Source: Candidatus Eiseniibacteriota bacterium
Lineage (GTDB): Bacteria; Eisenbacteria; RBG-16-71-46; CAIMUX01
Direction: 5' to 3'
NCBI GenBank assembly: GCA_903844735.1
Contig: CAIMUX010000051.1
Location: 1-64,000 of the forward strand
DNA length: 64,000 bases
Part shown: positions 1 to 8,309 of the stretch, piece by piece
Layout of the letters: every line of letters starts with the position of its first letter
Position numbering within the stretch: position 1 is the stretch's first letter
Made by a program: the position numbers and the translations under genes
Notes under the pieces: model-generated
What the model was told of the DNA's origin: nothing
Database searches by the model: none
Seen by the model: only the letters and a program-made list of their open reading frames with translations

Positions 1-225
1 CATCACAGAACAACCAGCGAAAACTGTGCCCTCGTCGCGGCGGATCGAACAGGTCGTCGATGGTGCCGTGCATTCCCTTGGTGGTCGCGCCGTTGTAGGC
101 GATCGGTCAACAGGATTCGGTACATAACCCATGGAGTACGCTTTCGTCGGTCGAGCGTCGCGCGCCTTGCAACTACGGGCATCTCCGCTGTCTCGCGACG
201 GATTTCGTGAATAATGCGGGCCTAG
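1..225. other. window edge, no supported gene
   Basis: No gene can be supported here. On the minus strand a frame is open from about base 104 down to the window edge, with an ATG at 73 and the reading M-H-G-T-I-D-D-L-F-D-P-P. It looks mildly coding, but only about 24 codons are visible and I see no ribosome binding site. It could be the start of a gene lying outside the window. Confidence 0.3.
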
Positions 226-681
226 TCAGCGAGGATCCGCCTGAGATGCCGTTCGTTGGCCACGATCTCCATCCGATCCCCGCTCCCGCTTCTTCTGCTC
301 GATCCGCGCGCGGGCCTGCTCGACGATGGCGGCCGGGTCGAGGGCGTTCACCTCTGGCGCGAAGTCGGCGTCGCGGGGTCCGGGGCTCTGGATCCAGTAC
401 GACGTTCCGTCCGCGTCCCGGGCCATGAGTCGGCTATCGACCAGCTCGCGGCGAAGCGTGGCGTGATCGGTCCCGAGCCCGGGCCCGACGGTCGCCATCC
501 ATCGCTTCGCCGCTTCGGTCATTTCGGCTGCGGTGTAGGTCCGGCCAGACTCCATCGTCAGGATCACGCTTTTCAGGACGATCAGCCGGTCGGCCTCCTT
601 GGCCGGCAGCCCCGACTGTGATCCGCGGGCGCAGATCGCCCCCAATCTGGTGGTGAACTGGTCGATGGTGATCGGGTCCAC
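226..681 (-). CDS. DUF2087 domain protein
   Basis: A 151-residue soluble protein. The central part (about residues 25-105) has the DUF2087 layout: a helix rich in L-x-V-L-K, a Y-T-x-A-E-M helix, then T-L-R-R-E-L-V-D followed by a short strand with Y-W. That segment is thought to form a winged-helix-like fold and is often fused to transcription regulators; here no second DNA-binding domain is visible. The GTG start at 681 has a strong AGGGAGG six bases upstream, which decides the start. The charged C-terminal tail is not part of the domain. It follows a damaged gene and the 5'-nucleotidase on the same strand, so the three may be one transcript. Function is unknown; a regulatory role is inference from family usage. 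Confidence 0.7.
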   Translation of the reverse strand: MDPITIDQFTTRLGAICARGSQSGLPAKEADRLIVLKSVILTMESGRTYTAAEMTEAAKRWMATVGPGLGTDHATLRRELVDSRLMARDADGTSYWIQSPGPRDADFAPEVNALDPAAIVEQARARIEQKKRERGSDGDRGQRTASQADPR

Positions 682-986
682 TTGATACCTCCCTTGAGAG
701 GACGGTCGCCTCGATGCCCCGGGAGCGAAGCCGCATGGCGGTCTCGCAGCCCATCTCCAGCGCGGCCGGACGCGCGTGGATTACCGTCCGGTCACCCGGT
801 TGGTAGCTGCCGTTCGACTCCAGCATGGTCGCGATCGCCGTCCGGAGCTCGCAGTCGGCGCTCGGCTCCGGTTCGACGAGGATCAAGGCCGACCTCGCCC
901 CGCAGCCAGGCCGCGCGGGCCTGTTCGAGCCGGGATCCGTCCTGCATCTTGCCGAGCGGCAGATGCAGAAAGCGTGCGTCTGTCAT
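682..986 (-). pseudogene. small gene broken by a frameshift
   Basis: An ATG at 986 sits seven bases after GGAG at the end of the 5'-nucleotidase gene and opens a plausible protein (M-T-D-A-R-F-L-H-L-P-L-G-K-M). That frame becomes arginine-rich and implausible after about codon 31. A different minus frame picks up a plausible sequence near base 890 (L-I-L-V-E-P-E-P-S-A-D, later I-H-A-R-P-A-A-L-E-M-G) and runs to the DUF2087 start. A one-base shift near 887-900 would join them. I do not recognise the family, and no clean stop is visible before the next gene. It could be a decayed gene or a sequencing error. Confidence 0.4.
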
Positions 987-990
987 GTTC

Positions 991-2616
991 TTACTCCGAG
1001 CTGTTCCGCCCCACGATCCGCCGCCCGTCATAGCTGGGCGTGATCGTCCCCTTCCCCTTGATGTACTCGACAAGCACGTCCAGGCGCGGCCGCCCGGTGT
1101 CGACCCAGGTGACGATGCCCATCAGTGTCTTGCCGGCGAAGAAGGAGTTGCTCGTCCCGGTGTATTCCCGGTCCGTTGTTCCATTCGATCCATCCTCCAG
1201 TGGCTTGCCGTTTACCGTGACTTCGACCAGATCGCCGTTCTCGATGCGATAACGGATTCCGGAAACCGCTGGTTCACGGTGGAGGAGGAGATTACGCAGT
1301 TGGCTTCCGGTGATCTTGTAGGTGACGGCGGTGTTGCTGAACGGATCCATGTTGACCAAGTCGGCCAGCGTGATCGGTCCGCGTACCAGCGGTGCCCGCA
1401 CACCGCCCAGGTTCTCCATCTCGATATCGGTGGCGAACGTCTCGCGGATGGCATCTGCCATGAGGTTGTACTCCGCCCGGTCGGGGCCGCGGCTCACAAA
1501 GTCTCCTTCCGCGGTGCCGATCACCTTCCCGTACTTTTCCGCGATCGGGGCCCAGAAGCGGTCGACTACGGTGGCGACGGCCGGGTCAGGGGTGATCGTC
1601 GGGGTCACCGGTAGGAGCCGCGCTTCGTGCTTTGTCATCGTCCACTTGCCGAAGGCGCCCTTGCGGAACTCCAGGTCAAGCCGGCCCAGTTCGCCGCCCC
1701 ACTGGTGGGCCTGCACCACGATCGTTCCGCCGGGGTCGGCCTGCTCGTCCGGAACCGGTTTGAACCACTCACCTGAGGGGAGGCGCGAATGCGAGTGGCC
1801 GCCCACGATGGCGGTGATGCCGGGGACTAACTCGGCGAGTCCGTCGTCGACCTCGTTGCCGCAATGCGAGACTAAGATGATCACGTCGGCCCCGTGCCGG
1901 CGCAGGCTGTCGACCATCGCCTTCGCCGTCTCGATCGGTGGCAGTACGAGGAGGGAGTCGCGAGCGCCGGGGTAGCTCCCAGCCTCCGGGGTCGTCAGGC
2001 CGAAGAACCCGACAGTGAGCGAGCCGAGTCGTTCGACCGCGAAGGGGCAAAGGAACGGCTTGTCCTTTGATTTCCCTGATTTCCATACCATGTTGGCGCA
2101 GAGGATGCGATCCCCGGCCATGCCGGCCAGCCTTTGCACCTGGGAAGGCTGGTTGTTGAACTCGTGGTTCCCGAAAGTGCCGTAGTTGTAGCCGCAGGCG
2201 TTCATGGCTGCGACGTCGGCTTCGCCGTGGTACTCAGTCGAGAACGGCGTGCCGTCGCTGAAGTCCCCCGCGTCGATGAGCCGGACGGTGTCCCCGGTGG
2301 CCTTGCACTCGGCGCGCACTTCCTTCACGAGTGTGGCGCGCCGCGCAACCCCACCGATGTCGCGGCGGACTTTGAGCGAGTCGAGGGTGCTGCTGCCGGT
2401 CTTTCCCTCCGGGTAGCTGAATGGGAGGATGTGGCCGTGGGTGTCGTTGGTATGGAGGATGGTAAGCCTGACGACGGAGCTGCTTGTCCCTGGATGGAGT
2501 GTCCCGGGTGGCGCCGGATGCGGGCCGCAGGAAGTGATCAGGAGCAGTGTGAGAAGAGCAAGGGCGATCGGGCTGGCGGCGGCCCAGCGGATCGGTCGGG
2601 TTCTCAAACCATTCAT
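991..2616 (-). CDS. 5'-nucleotidase / metallophosphoesterase lipoprotein
   Basis: A 541-residue secreted 5'-nucleotidase of the UshA/CpdB type, which removes phosphate from extracellular or periplasmic nucleotides. The N-terminus is a lipoprotein signal peptide ending L-I-T-S-C (Cys30). The metallophosphoesterase domain follows, with L-H-T-N-D-T-H-G-H (about 54-62), D-A-G-D-F, G-N-H-E-F and G-G-H-S-H metal-binding motifs. The C-terminal 5'-nucleotidase domain binds the substrate (N-L-M-A-D-A-I-R, then L-G-G-V-R and D-P-F-S-N). The ATG at 2616 was chosen because AAAGGAGA lies four bases upstream and the signal peptide begins there; longer upstream frames are arginine-rich and unconserved. No cofactor residue appears to be missing. 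Nucleoside release would fit with the purine nucleoside phosphorylase further along, but the two are not linked. Confidence 0.93.
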   Translation of the reverse strand: MNGLRTRPIRWAAASPIALALLTLLLITSCGPHPAPPGTLHPGTSSSVVRLTILHTNDTHGHILPFSYPEGKTGSSTLDSLKVRRDIGGVARRATLVKEVRAECKATGDTVRLIDAGDFSDGTPFSTEYHGEADVAAMNACGYNYGTFGNHEFNNQPSQVQRLAGMAGDRILCANMVWKSGKSKDKPFLCPFAVERLGSLTVGFFGLTTPEAGSYPGARDSLLVLPPIETAKAMVDSLRRHGADVIILVSHCGNEVDDGLAELVPGITAIVGGHSHSRLPSGEWFKPVPDEQADPGGTIVVQAHQWGGELGRLDLEFRKGAFGKWTMTKHEARLLPVTPTITPDPAVATVVDRFWAPIAEKYGKVIGTAEGDFVSRGPDRAEYNLMADAIRETFATDIEMENLGGVRAPLVRGPITLADLVNMDPFSNTAVTYKITGSQLRNLLLHREPAVSGIRYRIENGDLVEVTVNGKPLEDGSNGTTDREYTGTSNSFFAGKTLMGIVTWVDTGRPRLDVLVEYIKGKGTITPSYDGRRIVGRNSSE

Positions 2617-3041
2617 CGGGTCTCCTTTCCCGGGCCGCTTCCCAGCTCCGGCCCGGCCATGATAGCGGGTGACGTGTCGATCGGCAACGCGGAGAGACGG
2701 CTGGGTTTCGCGGTGGCGCCGCAATACCTCGGCCGGCCGCGAGATGACGGACATGAGCTGACGTGGCGTGGACGTGTGATCGACGGTCGCTGCCGCAACC
2801 GCGCGGGCGCTCGGACGCACTGGTTTCGGAAATGGAGATGCCGGAGGAGCTGGTTCTTACCGGAGGTCCGAGACTTTCTGCTTCGTGACGTCACGCTTCT
2901 GCTCGCCCGCCGAACCGATCCGGCAGACGCGATGGGCTGAGCGGCCCACACCCGGGACGGGGATCGCGGCAGACGAAGACCGAACCGGAGGTTTAGTCCC
3001 GCACTCCCGCGGCCGATCCCTGAAGCAGGGAGGGCCTGACC
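2617..3041. other. divergent intergenic region, about 425 bp
   Basis: This separates the leftward 5'-nucleotidase from the rightward pentapeptide gene and should hold both promoters. I see no convincing -35/-10 pair. The only distinctive sequence is a perfect 12-bp palindrome at 2884-2895, listed separately. Frames open here are arginine-rich shadows. Confidence 0.5.
2884..2895. promoter_or_regulatory. 12-bp palindrome, candidate operator
   Basis: CGTGACGTCACG is a perfect palindrome in the space between two divergent genes. Its size and symmetry suit a dimeric repressor or activator. No regulator is assigned and chance occurrence in GC-rich DNA is possible. Confidence 0.25.
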
Positions 3042-3371
3042 ATGCAGTTGATCCGGGACTCGAAATGGGCAATCCTGCTGCGGGACGGCAGGATCGAGGA
3101 TTTCAACAAACTGGCCGCGGCCGAGCCACCCGATCTGCACAACGCCGACCTGCGCATGCTCGACCTGCGCAAAGCGGACCTTTCCCGCGCGGATCTTTCG
3201 GGGGCCTACCTCCGCAACGCTGATGCGCGGGGCCTCGACTTGACCGCGGCGAACCTCGAGGGGGCGAGTCTGCACGACACGAATGTCGCCGGGGCGTTCT
3301 TCCCCGTGGCGCTCTCTCCTGAGGAGATCTGGCTCTCCGTCAAGGTCGGCACCCGGATGCGGTATCGCTGA
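3042..3371 (+). CDS. short pentapeptide-repeat protein
   Basis: A 109-residue protein with about nine tandem pentapeptide repeats (A-D-L-x-x, A-N-L-x-x) between residues 35 and 85, for example D-L-R-K-A-D-L-S-R-A-D-L-S. Such repeats fold into a right-handed quadrilateral beta-helix. Flanking sequence is short: a 30-residue N-terminal segment with W and L, and a C-terminal tail with E-E-I-W-L-S. GGGAGGG lies just upstream of the ATG. There is no signal peptide. Known relatives range from gyrase-protecting DNA mimics to proteins of unknown role; this one is too short and generic to assign. It is monocistronic as far as can be seen. Confidence 0.85.
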   Translation: MQLIRDSKWAILLRDGRIEDFNKLAAAEPPDLHNADLRMLDLRKADLSRADLSGAYLRNADARGLDLTAANLEGASLHDTNVAGAFFPVALSPEEIWLSVKVGTRMRYR

Positions 3372-3390
3372 CCGGTTACCGGATGACCGT

Positions 3391-3560
3391 TCAAAGCACC
3401 CTCTGCCGGGCCGCCCCCGCAGTGTCGCGACCGTCCACCCTCACGACGTAGATCCCCGGTGGGAGGGACCGGCTGTCGGTTCCGTGGCCGACCCAATAGG
3501 ACCGGAGTTGCGGCAGGTCGCACCGCCGGCCCCGATGGCCACCCGGATCCGCCATTCTCC
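3391..3560 (-). pseudogene. decayed FlgD-like C-terminal tail of a secreted protein
   Basis: The last part of a minus-strand frame reads L-P-P-G-I-Y-V-V-R-V-D-G-R and ends A-R-Q-R-V-L-stop. This is the typical end of FlgD-type Ig modules (W-x-G, then L-P-x-G-x-Y, then R-x-x-L) as found intact at the ends of the metallopeptidase and C25 peptidase in this window. Upstream, plausible sequence (G-E-W-R-I-R-V-A-I) continues only in another frame, and no body of the protein is present. It is best read as the remnant of a deleted gene. Confidence 0.5.
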
Positions 3561-3903
3561 GGACTCGGCGCCTCCGAGACGCGAGCCGCCTATGCATGGA
3601 ACAGCCACGACGGATTGCCGCGGGCGTGTGGCGCGATCCGCGGCGTGGATCGGCGCACCGCCATCGCCGTTCTCATGGTGAAGTCGCCCGGGGCGGGCTT
3701 CGCACCGGAAGGGCGCTCGATCAGCATGGGGCTGGCGATCAGCCGTCTCACCACGCTACAGTGTCGGTCTGGCTGCGGGCGACCGGCCAACGCTGTTCAG
3801 CGGAACAGGACCCGGTACGGCCCATCGTCATACTTCATTTGCAAGAGGCGATTGTCGGCGGGAGACACCCTGCAGCCACCAGGCGAAAGCGGAGAGACAT
3901 CAC
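3561..3903. other. non-coding stretch before the RND operon
   Basis: About 340 bases with no believable coding frame, probably debris of the same decayed gene plus the promoter region of the efflux operon. A GGAGAG just before 3904 serves the next gene. No clear promoter hexamers were found. Confidence 0.4.
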
Positions 3904-5106
3904 ATGAAGACTCGCGCCGTCCACCTCGTTCCTCGGGCCCATCGCCGCTTCGACCGTCGGCTGCGTGGGGCCAAGGCTATGCGCGTCTGCCTGCTGGCGG
4001 CGTTTGTCCTGTCGTTGCAGCTCCCCTCGTGCGCTCGAAAGCAGACGCCGAAGGCCGGCTCCCGGGCCGAGGTCGCACCCGTGCTCGTGGCCAAAGCGGC
4101 GCGTGAGGACGTCCCGGTGACGCTCAAGACGATCGGATCGGTGGAGGCCTACCGCTCGGCGGCGATGCGGGCCCGCGTGGGAGGAACGCTGACCCGCGTC
4201 CGGTTCCGTGAAGGGCAGGATGTGCAGCAAGGCGCCCCGCTCTTCTCGATCGACGCGCGGCCGTATGCGGTGGCACTGAAGGCGGCCGAGGCGAATCTCG
4301 CCGGTCAGGAGGCGAAGGCCGCGATCGCCGCGGGAAACGCCGAGCGCTCCGTCGGCCTTCTGGCTCAGAACCTCGTGAGCCGACAGGAGCACGACCGGGT
4401 TACGTCTACCGCCCAGGCGGAGTCGGCGACGGTTCGGTCCCTCGAAGCGAGTGTGGAAAGCGCCCGCCTCAACCTGGAGTTCTGCTCGATCGCGGCGCCG
4501 ATCTCCGGTCGGACCAGCAACCTGCTGGTCACCGAGGGGAACCTCGTCCGCGCCAACGATGACCAGGCTCTCGTGGTGATCAACCAACTCGCCCCGATCT
4601 TTGTCGCTTTCTCCGTGCCCCAGAGGAGCCTGCCCGAGATCCGGCAGTATATGGCCGAGGGGCCGCCTCTGGTGGTCCAAGCGTCGGTGACGGGTGCGTC
4701 CCGCGAGCCCGCTCGAGGAAAACTGACCTTCGTGAACAATGCGGTGGACCCGGCCACCGGCTCGATCCTCCTCAAGGCCGAGTTTCCGAACGAGGACTTG
4801 AACCTCTGGCCGGGAGAGTTCGTGCATGTGTCGGTCACCCTCACCACGCGGCAGGGCGTGCTGGTCGTGCCTGCCGCGGCGGTGCAGTCGGGACAGAAAG
4901 GCGACTATGTCCTCGTGATCAAGTCGGACCAGACCGCCGAAATGCGGCCCGTCCGTTGCGGACCTCGTCTCGATGGCAAGGCGATCATCGAGAGCGGACT
5001 GGAGCCGGGTGAAACGGTCGTGACCGACGGCCATCTGCGCGTCGTCCCCGGCGCCAAGGTCTCGATCAAGGCCGATCTGGAATCGACCGGGACGACCGGA
5101 AAATGA
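3904..5106 (+). CDS. RND efflux periplasmic adaptor (MFP) lipoprotein
   Basis: A 400-residue membrane fusion protein linking an inner-membrane RND pump to an outer-membrane channel. A basic N-terminal stretch precedes a lipoprotein signal (residues 26-43) ending L-P-S-C. Then come the lipoyl half-motif (A-R-V-G-G-T-L, R-F-R-E-G-Q-D-V), an alpha-hairpin rich in A, E and R (about 120-190), the second lipoyl half (A-P-I-S-G-R), the beta-barrel and the membrane-proximal domain with R-V-V-P-G-A-K-V near the end. GGAGAG nine bases upstream supports 3904; an internal ATG at 3979 starts exactly at the signal peptide and is the alternative. The stop overlaps the pump start by four bases (ATGA), so the two are translationally coupled. 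No TolC-like gene follows, so the outer-membrane partner is elsewhere. Confidence 0.93.
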   Translation: MKTRAVHLVPRAHRRFDRRLRGAKAMRVCLLAAFVLSLQLPSCARKQTPKAGSRAEVAPVLVAKAAREDVPVTLKTIGSVEAYRSAAMRARVGGTLTRVRFREGQDVQQGAPLFSIDARPYAVALKAAEANLAGQEAKAAIAAGNAERSVGLLAQNLVSRQEHDRVTSTAQAESATVRSLEASVESARLNLEFCSIAAPISGRTSNLLVTEGNLVRANDDQALVVINQLAPIFVAFSVPQRSLPEIRQYMAEGPPLVVQASVTGASREPARGKLTFVNNAVDPATGSILLKAEFPNEDLNLWPGEFVHVSVTLTTRQGVLVVPAAAVQSGQKGDYVLVIKSDQTAEMRPVRCGPRLDGKAIIESGLEPGETVVTDGHLRVVPGAKVSIKADLESTGTTGK

Positions 5107-8100
5107 ACATCCCCGAACTCTGTATCCGGCGGCCGGTGATGACGTCCCTGCTGATGGTGGGGATTCTCATTTTCGGCATCGTGGGATACCGGCTGCTGCC
5201 GGTGAGCAACCTGCCCAACGTCGACTTTCCCACCGTCTCGGTCTCCGCGTCTCTTCCCGGAGCCAGCCCGGAAACCATGGCCTCCACCGTCGCCACGCCG
5301 CTCGAAAAGCAGTTCTCGACGATTGCCGGGATCAGCTCGATGTCGTCATCGAGCTCCATGGGCTCGACCAACATCACGCTGCAGTTTGATCTCTCGCGCG
5401 ACATCGACGCGGCGGCCCAGGACGTGCAGGCAGCCCTCGCCGCGGTGCATGACCTCCCGAAGGAGATGCCGTCCCCTCCTTCCTATTCGAAAGTGAACCC
5501 GGCCGATCAGCCGATCCTTTTTATCGCCCTGACCTCGCCGACGCTTCCGCTCAGCGCCCTGGACGAATACGGTGAGACTCTCCTGGCCCAACGGATCTCC
5601 ATGGTCAGTGGAGTCGCCCAGGTCGGTGTCTACGGCGGACAGAAACGCGCCGTGCGCATTCAGCTCGATCCGAGCGCTCTGGCCGCGAAGGGGATCGGGT
5701 TCGACGACGTGACCGCCGCCATCCAGCGGGAGAACGTCAAGCTGCCCACCGGGACGCTCTACGGGCCCGACCAGACGTTCACCATCGAAGCGGCCGGGCA
5801 GCTCGATCGCGCCGAGGCGTTCCGCTCGCTCATCGTGGCCTACCGCAACGGCAAGCCGGTGCAGCTCCAGGATCTGGGCAACGTCCTGGACAGCGTGGAG
5901 AACATCAGGACGGCGGCGTGGTATGGCGACGAACGCTCCATCTTTCTCGTCATTCAGCGGCAACCGGGCACGAACATCGTGGAAGTGGCCGACGCGGTCA
6001 AGGAGCTGCTGCCGACGTTTCGCGCCAAGCTTCCGGCCTCGGTCTCCATGAACGTTCTGTACGATCGGTCCGAGTCGATCCGCGCCTCGGTGAAGGACGT
6101 GAAGTTCACCCTGCTCCTCACCCTTTGCCTGGTGATCCTCATCATCTTCCTCTTCCTGCGCAACCTTTCGGCCACCGTGATTCCGAGCCTGGCCCTGCCG
6201 ATGTCCCTCATCGGCACGTTTGCGATCATGTACATCTGTGGGTACAGCCTGGACAATCTCTCCCTCATGGCCCTGACCTTGTCGGTCGGTTTCGTGGTGG
6301 ACGACGCGATCGTCATGCTCGAAAACATCGTCCGGCACATGGAGAAGGGCGAAGGGGTCATGGAGGCGGCCCTCCGGGGCTCGCGGGAGATCGGCTTTAC
6401 GATCATCTCGATGACGATCTCGCTGGCGGCGGTGTTCATCCCGGTGCTGTTCATGGGTGGGATCATCGGGCGGCTCTTCCAGGAGTTCGCCGTGACGATC
6501 ATGGCGGCCATTCTGATCTCGGGCTTCGTCTCCCTGTCGTTGACCCCGATGCTCTGCAGCCGGTTTCTCCGCCACGGCAAGGCGACCCATGCCGCTCAGG
6601 CCCGGACGAACCGGTTCTACGACGCCACGGAGCGTGGTTTCCTGGCCGCGCAGACGGCCTACGGGCGGGGACTCCACTGGAGCGTGCGGCATCGCCGCGC
6701 CGTGCTCGTCTTCTCGGTCCTGATTCTCGCGGGCACCGTGGTCCTTTTCCGGATCGTGCCCCGGGGATTCCTCCCGAGTGAGGATGTGGGCCAGATCACC
6801 GTCAATACCGAGGCGCGGGAGGGGATCTCCTTCGAGCAGATGGTGCCCCACCAGAAGGCCGTGGCCGATATCGTCGCGCGGGATCCCAACGTCGAGGGGA
6901 CCATGTCACGCGTCGGCGGCGGGGGAAGAGGCGGCTCCAACAGCGGGAGCATCACCGTCAGGTTGAAGCCCCGGAAGGATCGGAAGCTCTCGGCGGATCA
7001 GCTCATCGCGTCGCTGCGGCCGCGCCTGGCCGGTATTCCGGGAGTTCGAGCATTCCTGCAGAATCCGCCTCCGATCAACGTCGGCGGCCGCCAGTCGCGC
7101 AGTCAGTACCAGATCACCATGCAGGGCAACGACACCGAGGAGCTGTACAGGCTCACGCCGATTTTCCTGGAGAAGCTGCGTGCCCTGCCCGGCCTGACCG
7201 ATCTCAGCACTGACCTGATGATCCGCAATCCCAAGGTCGACGTTGCGATTGACCGCGAGCAGGCGACTACCCTCGGGGTCTCCACCGAGCAGATTCAGCG
7301 GACGCTGTTCAATGCGTATGGCTCGCGGCAGATCTCATCGATCTACACGCCGACGAACGAGTACCAGGTTATCCTCGAGATCAAACCGGAGTTCCAGGTC
7401 GACGCCTCCTCCATGGGCGCGCTCTACGTCCGCTCAGCGAGCGGGACGCTGGTGCCCTTGAATGCGGTGGCGACGGTGACGCCCGCTCTCGGACCTCTCA
7501 CAGTGAATCATTCCGGACAGATACCGTCGGTGACGCTCTCCTTTAACCTGAAACCCGGCGTTTCCCTGGGGCAGGTTGTGGAGGAGGTCGACAAACTGGC
7601 GCGCGCCGAGCTGCCTCCCACCATCACCACGAGCTTTCAGGGAACGGCGCAGGCGTTTCAGTCCTCCATGACCGGGCTGGGCATCTTGCTCGTGGTCGCT
7701 GTGCTGGTGATCTACCTCGTCCTGGGGATCCTCTACGAGAGCTTCATTCATCCCTTGACGATTCTGTCCGCGCTGCCATTTGCCGGGTTCGGTGCTCTCG
7801 TGACGCTGCTCGTCTTTGGCGTGGACCTGAACATCTACTCCTTCGTCGGCGTCATCATGCTCGTGGGGCTGGTCAAGAAGAACGGGATCATGATGGTCGA
7901 CTTCGCGCTGGAGGCGCAGCGGACAGAGGGACGGTCGCCCGTGGAGGCGATCGTAGAGGCCTGCCTCATCCGGTTTCGGCCGATCATGATGACCACCATG
8001 GCCGCGCTGATGGGGACGCTGCCGATCGCGGTAGGGTTTGGCGCCGGGTCGGAGTCGCGCCGGCCGCTCGGCCTGGCCGTCGTGGGTGGTTTGCTCTTCT

Positions 8101-8243
8101 CTCAGTTCTTCACGTTGTTCGTGACGCCGGTCTTCTATATCTACATGGACCGCTTGCAGTCATGGATGGGCGGGGCGATGAGACGGGGCCGGCGCGGTTC
8201 GGTGGGTGCGGGCGGGGTGGAGGCTGTGGCTGAGCATTCGTGA
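5103..8243 (+). CDS. RND efflux pump, HAE1/AcrB family
   Basis: A 1046-residue inner-membrane proton antiporter of the AcrB/MexB family, full length. It shows the twofold layout of TM1, a large periplasmic loop, TM2-7, a second loop and TM8-12. Proton-relay residues are present: D-D in L-S-V-G-F-V-V-D-D-A-I-V (TM4) and K-K-N-G-I-M-M-V-D (TM10). The N-terminus I-P-E-L-C-I-R-R-P-V is typical. A G-G-G-G-R-G-G insertion lies in the second porter loop. It is coupled to the adaptor gene by an ATGA overlap. Substrate cannot be told from sequence; antibiotics, bile-like compounds or lipids are all possible in the family. Confidence 0.96.
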   Translation: MNIPELCIRRPVMTSLLMVGILIFGIVGYRLLPVSNLPNVDFPTVSVSASLPGASPETMASTVATPLEKQFSTIAGISSMSSSSSMGSTNITLQFDLSRDIDAAAQDVQAALAAVHDLPKEMPSPPSYSKVNPADQPILFIALTSPTLPLSALDEYGETLLAQRISMVSGVAQVGVYGGQKRAVRIQLDPSALAAKGIGFDDVTAAIQRENVKLPTGTLYGPDQTFTIEAAGQLDRAEAFRSLIVAYRNGKPVQLQDLGNVLDSVENIRTAAWYGDERSIFLVIQRQPGTNIVEVADAVKELLPTFRAKLPASVSMNVLYDRSESIRASVKDVKFTLLLTLCLVILIIFLFLRNLSATVIPSLALPMSLIGTFAIMYICGYSLDNLSLMALTLSVGFVVDDAIVMLENIVRHMEKGEGVMEAALRGSREIGFTIISMTISLAAVFIPVLFMGGIIGRLFQEFAVTIMAAILISGFVSLSLTPMLCSRFLRHGKATHAAQARTNRFYDATERGFLAAQTAYGRGLHWSVRHRRAVLVFSVLILAGTVVLFRIVPRGFLPSEDVGQITVNTEAREGISFEQMVPHQKAVADIVARDPNVEGTMSRVGGGGRGGSNSGSITVRLKPRKDRKLSADQLIASLRPRLAGIPGVRAFLQNPPPINVGGRQSRSQYQITMQGNDTEELYRLTPIFLEKLRALPGLTDLSTDLMIRNPKVDVAIDREQATTLGVSTEQIQRTLFNAYGSRQISSIYTPTNEYQVILEIKPEFQVDASSMGALYVRSASGTLVPLNAVATVTPALGPLTVNHSGQIPSVTLSFNLKPGVSLGQVVEEVDKLARAELPPTITTSFQGTAQAFQSSMTGLGILLVVAVLVIYLVLGILYESFIHPLTILSALPFAGFGALVTLLVFGVDLNIYSFVGVIMLVGLVKKNGIMMVDFALEAQRTEGRSPVEAIVEACLIRFRPIMMTTMAALMGTLPIAVGFGAGSESRRPLGLAVVGGLLFSQFFTLFVTPVFYIYMDRLQSWMGGAMRRGRRGSVGAGGVEAVAEHS

Positions 8244-8268
8244 TCCGGCCGCGCACGACGGCGATCCC

Positions 8269-8292
8269 GTGAGGAGAAGCGGGTCGCCTCAC
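8269..8292. terminator. weak hairpin between convergent genes
   Basis: GTGAGG (8269-8274) pairs with CCTCAC (8287-8292) across a 12-base loop, in the 66-base gap where the RND operon and the leftward gene converge. There is no T-tract. The position suits a bidirectional terminator but the structure is weak. Confidence 0.25.
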
Positions 8293-8309
8293 AGCCCCGT
8301 CACTGCGTC

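Noticed and set aside
5346-6851. 501-codon open frame on the minus strand opposite the RND pump
   Set aside because: Composition is H-, R- and D-rich without domains, and the opposite strand encodes a complete, motif-rich pump. It is a shadow produced by GC-biased third positions.
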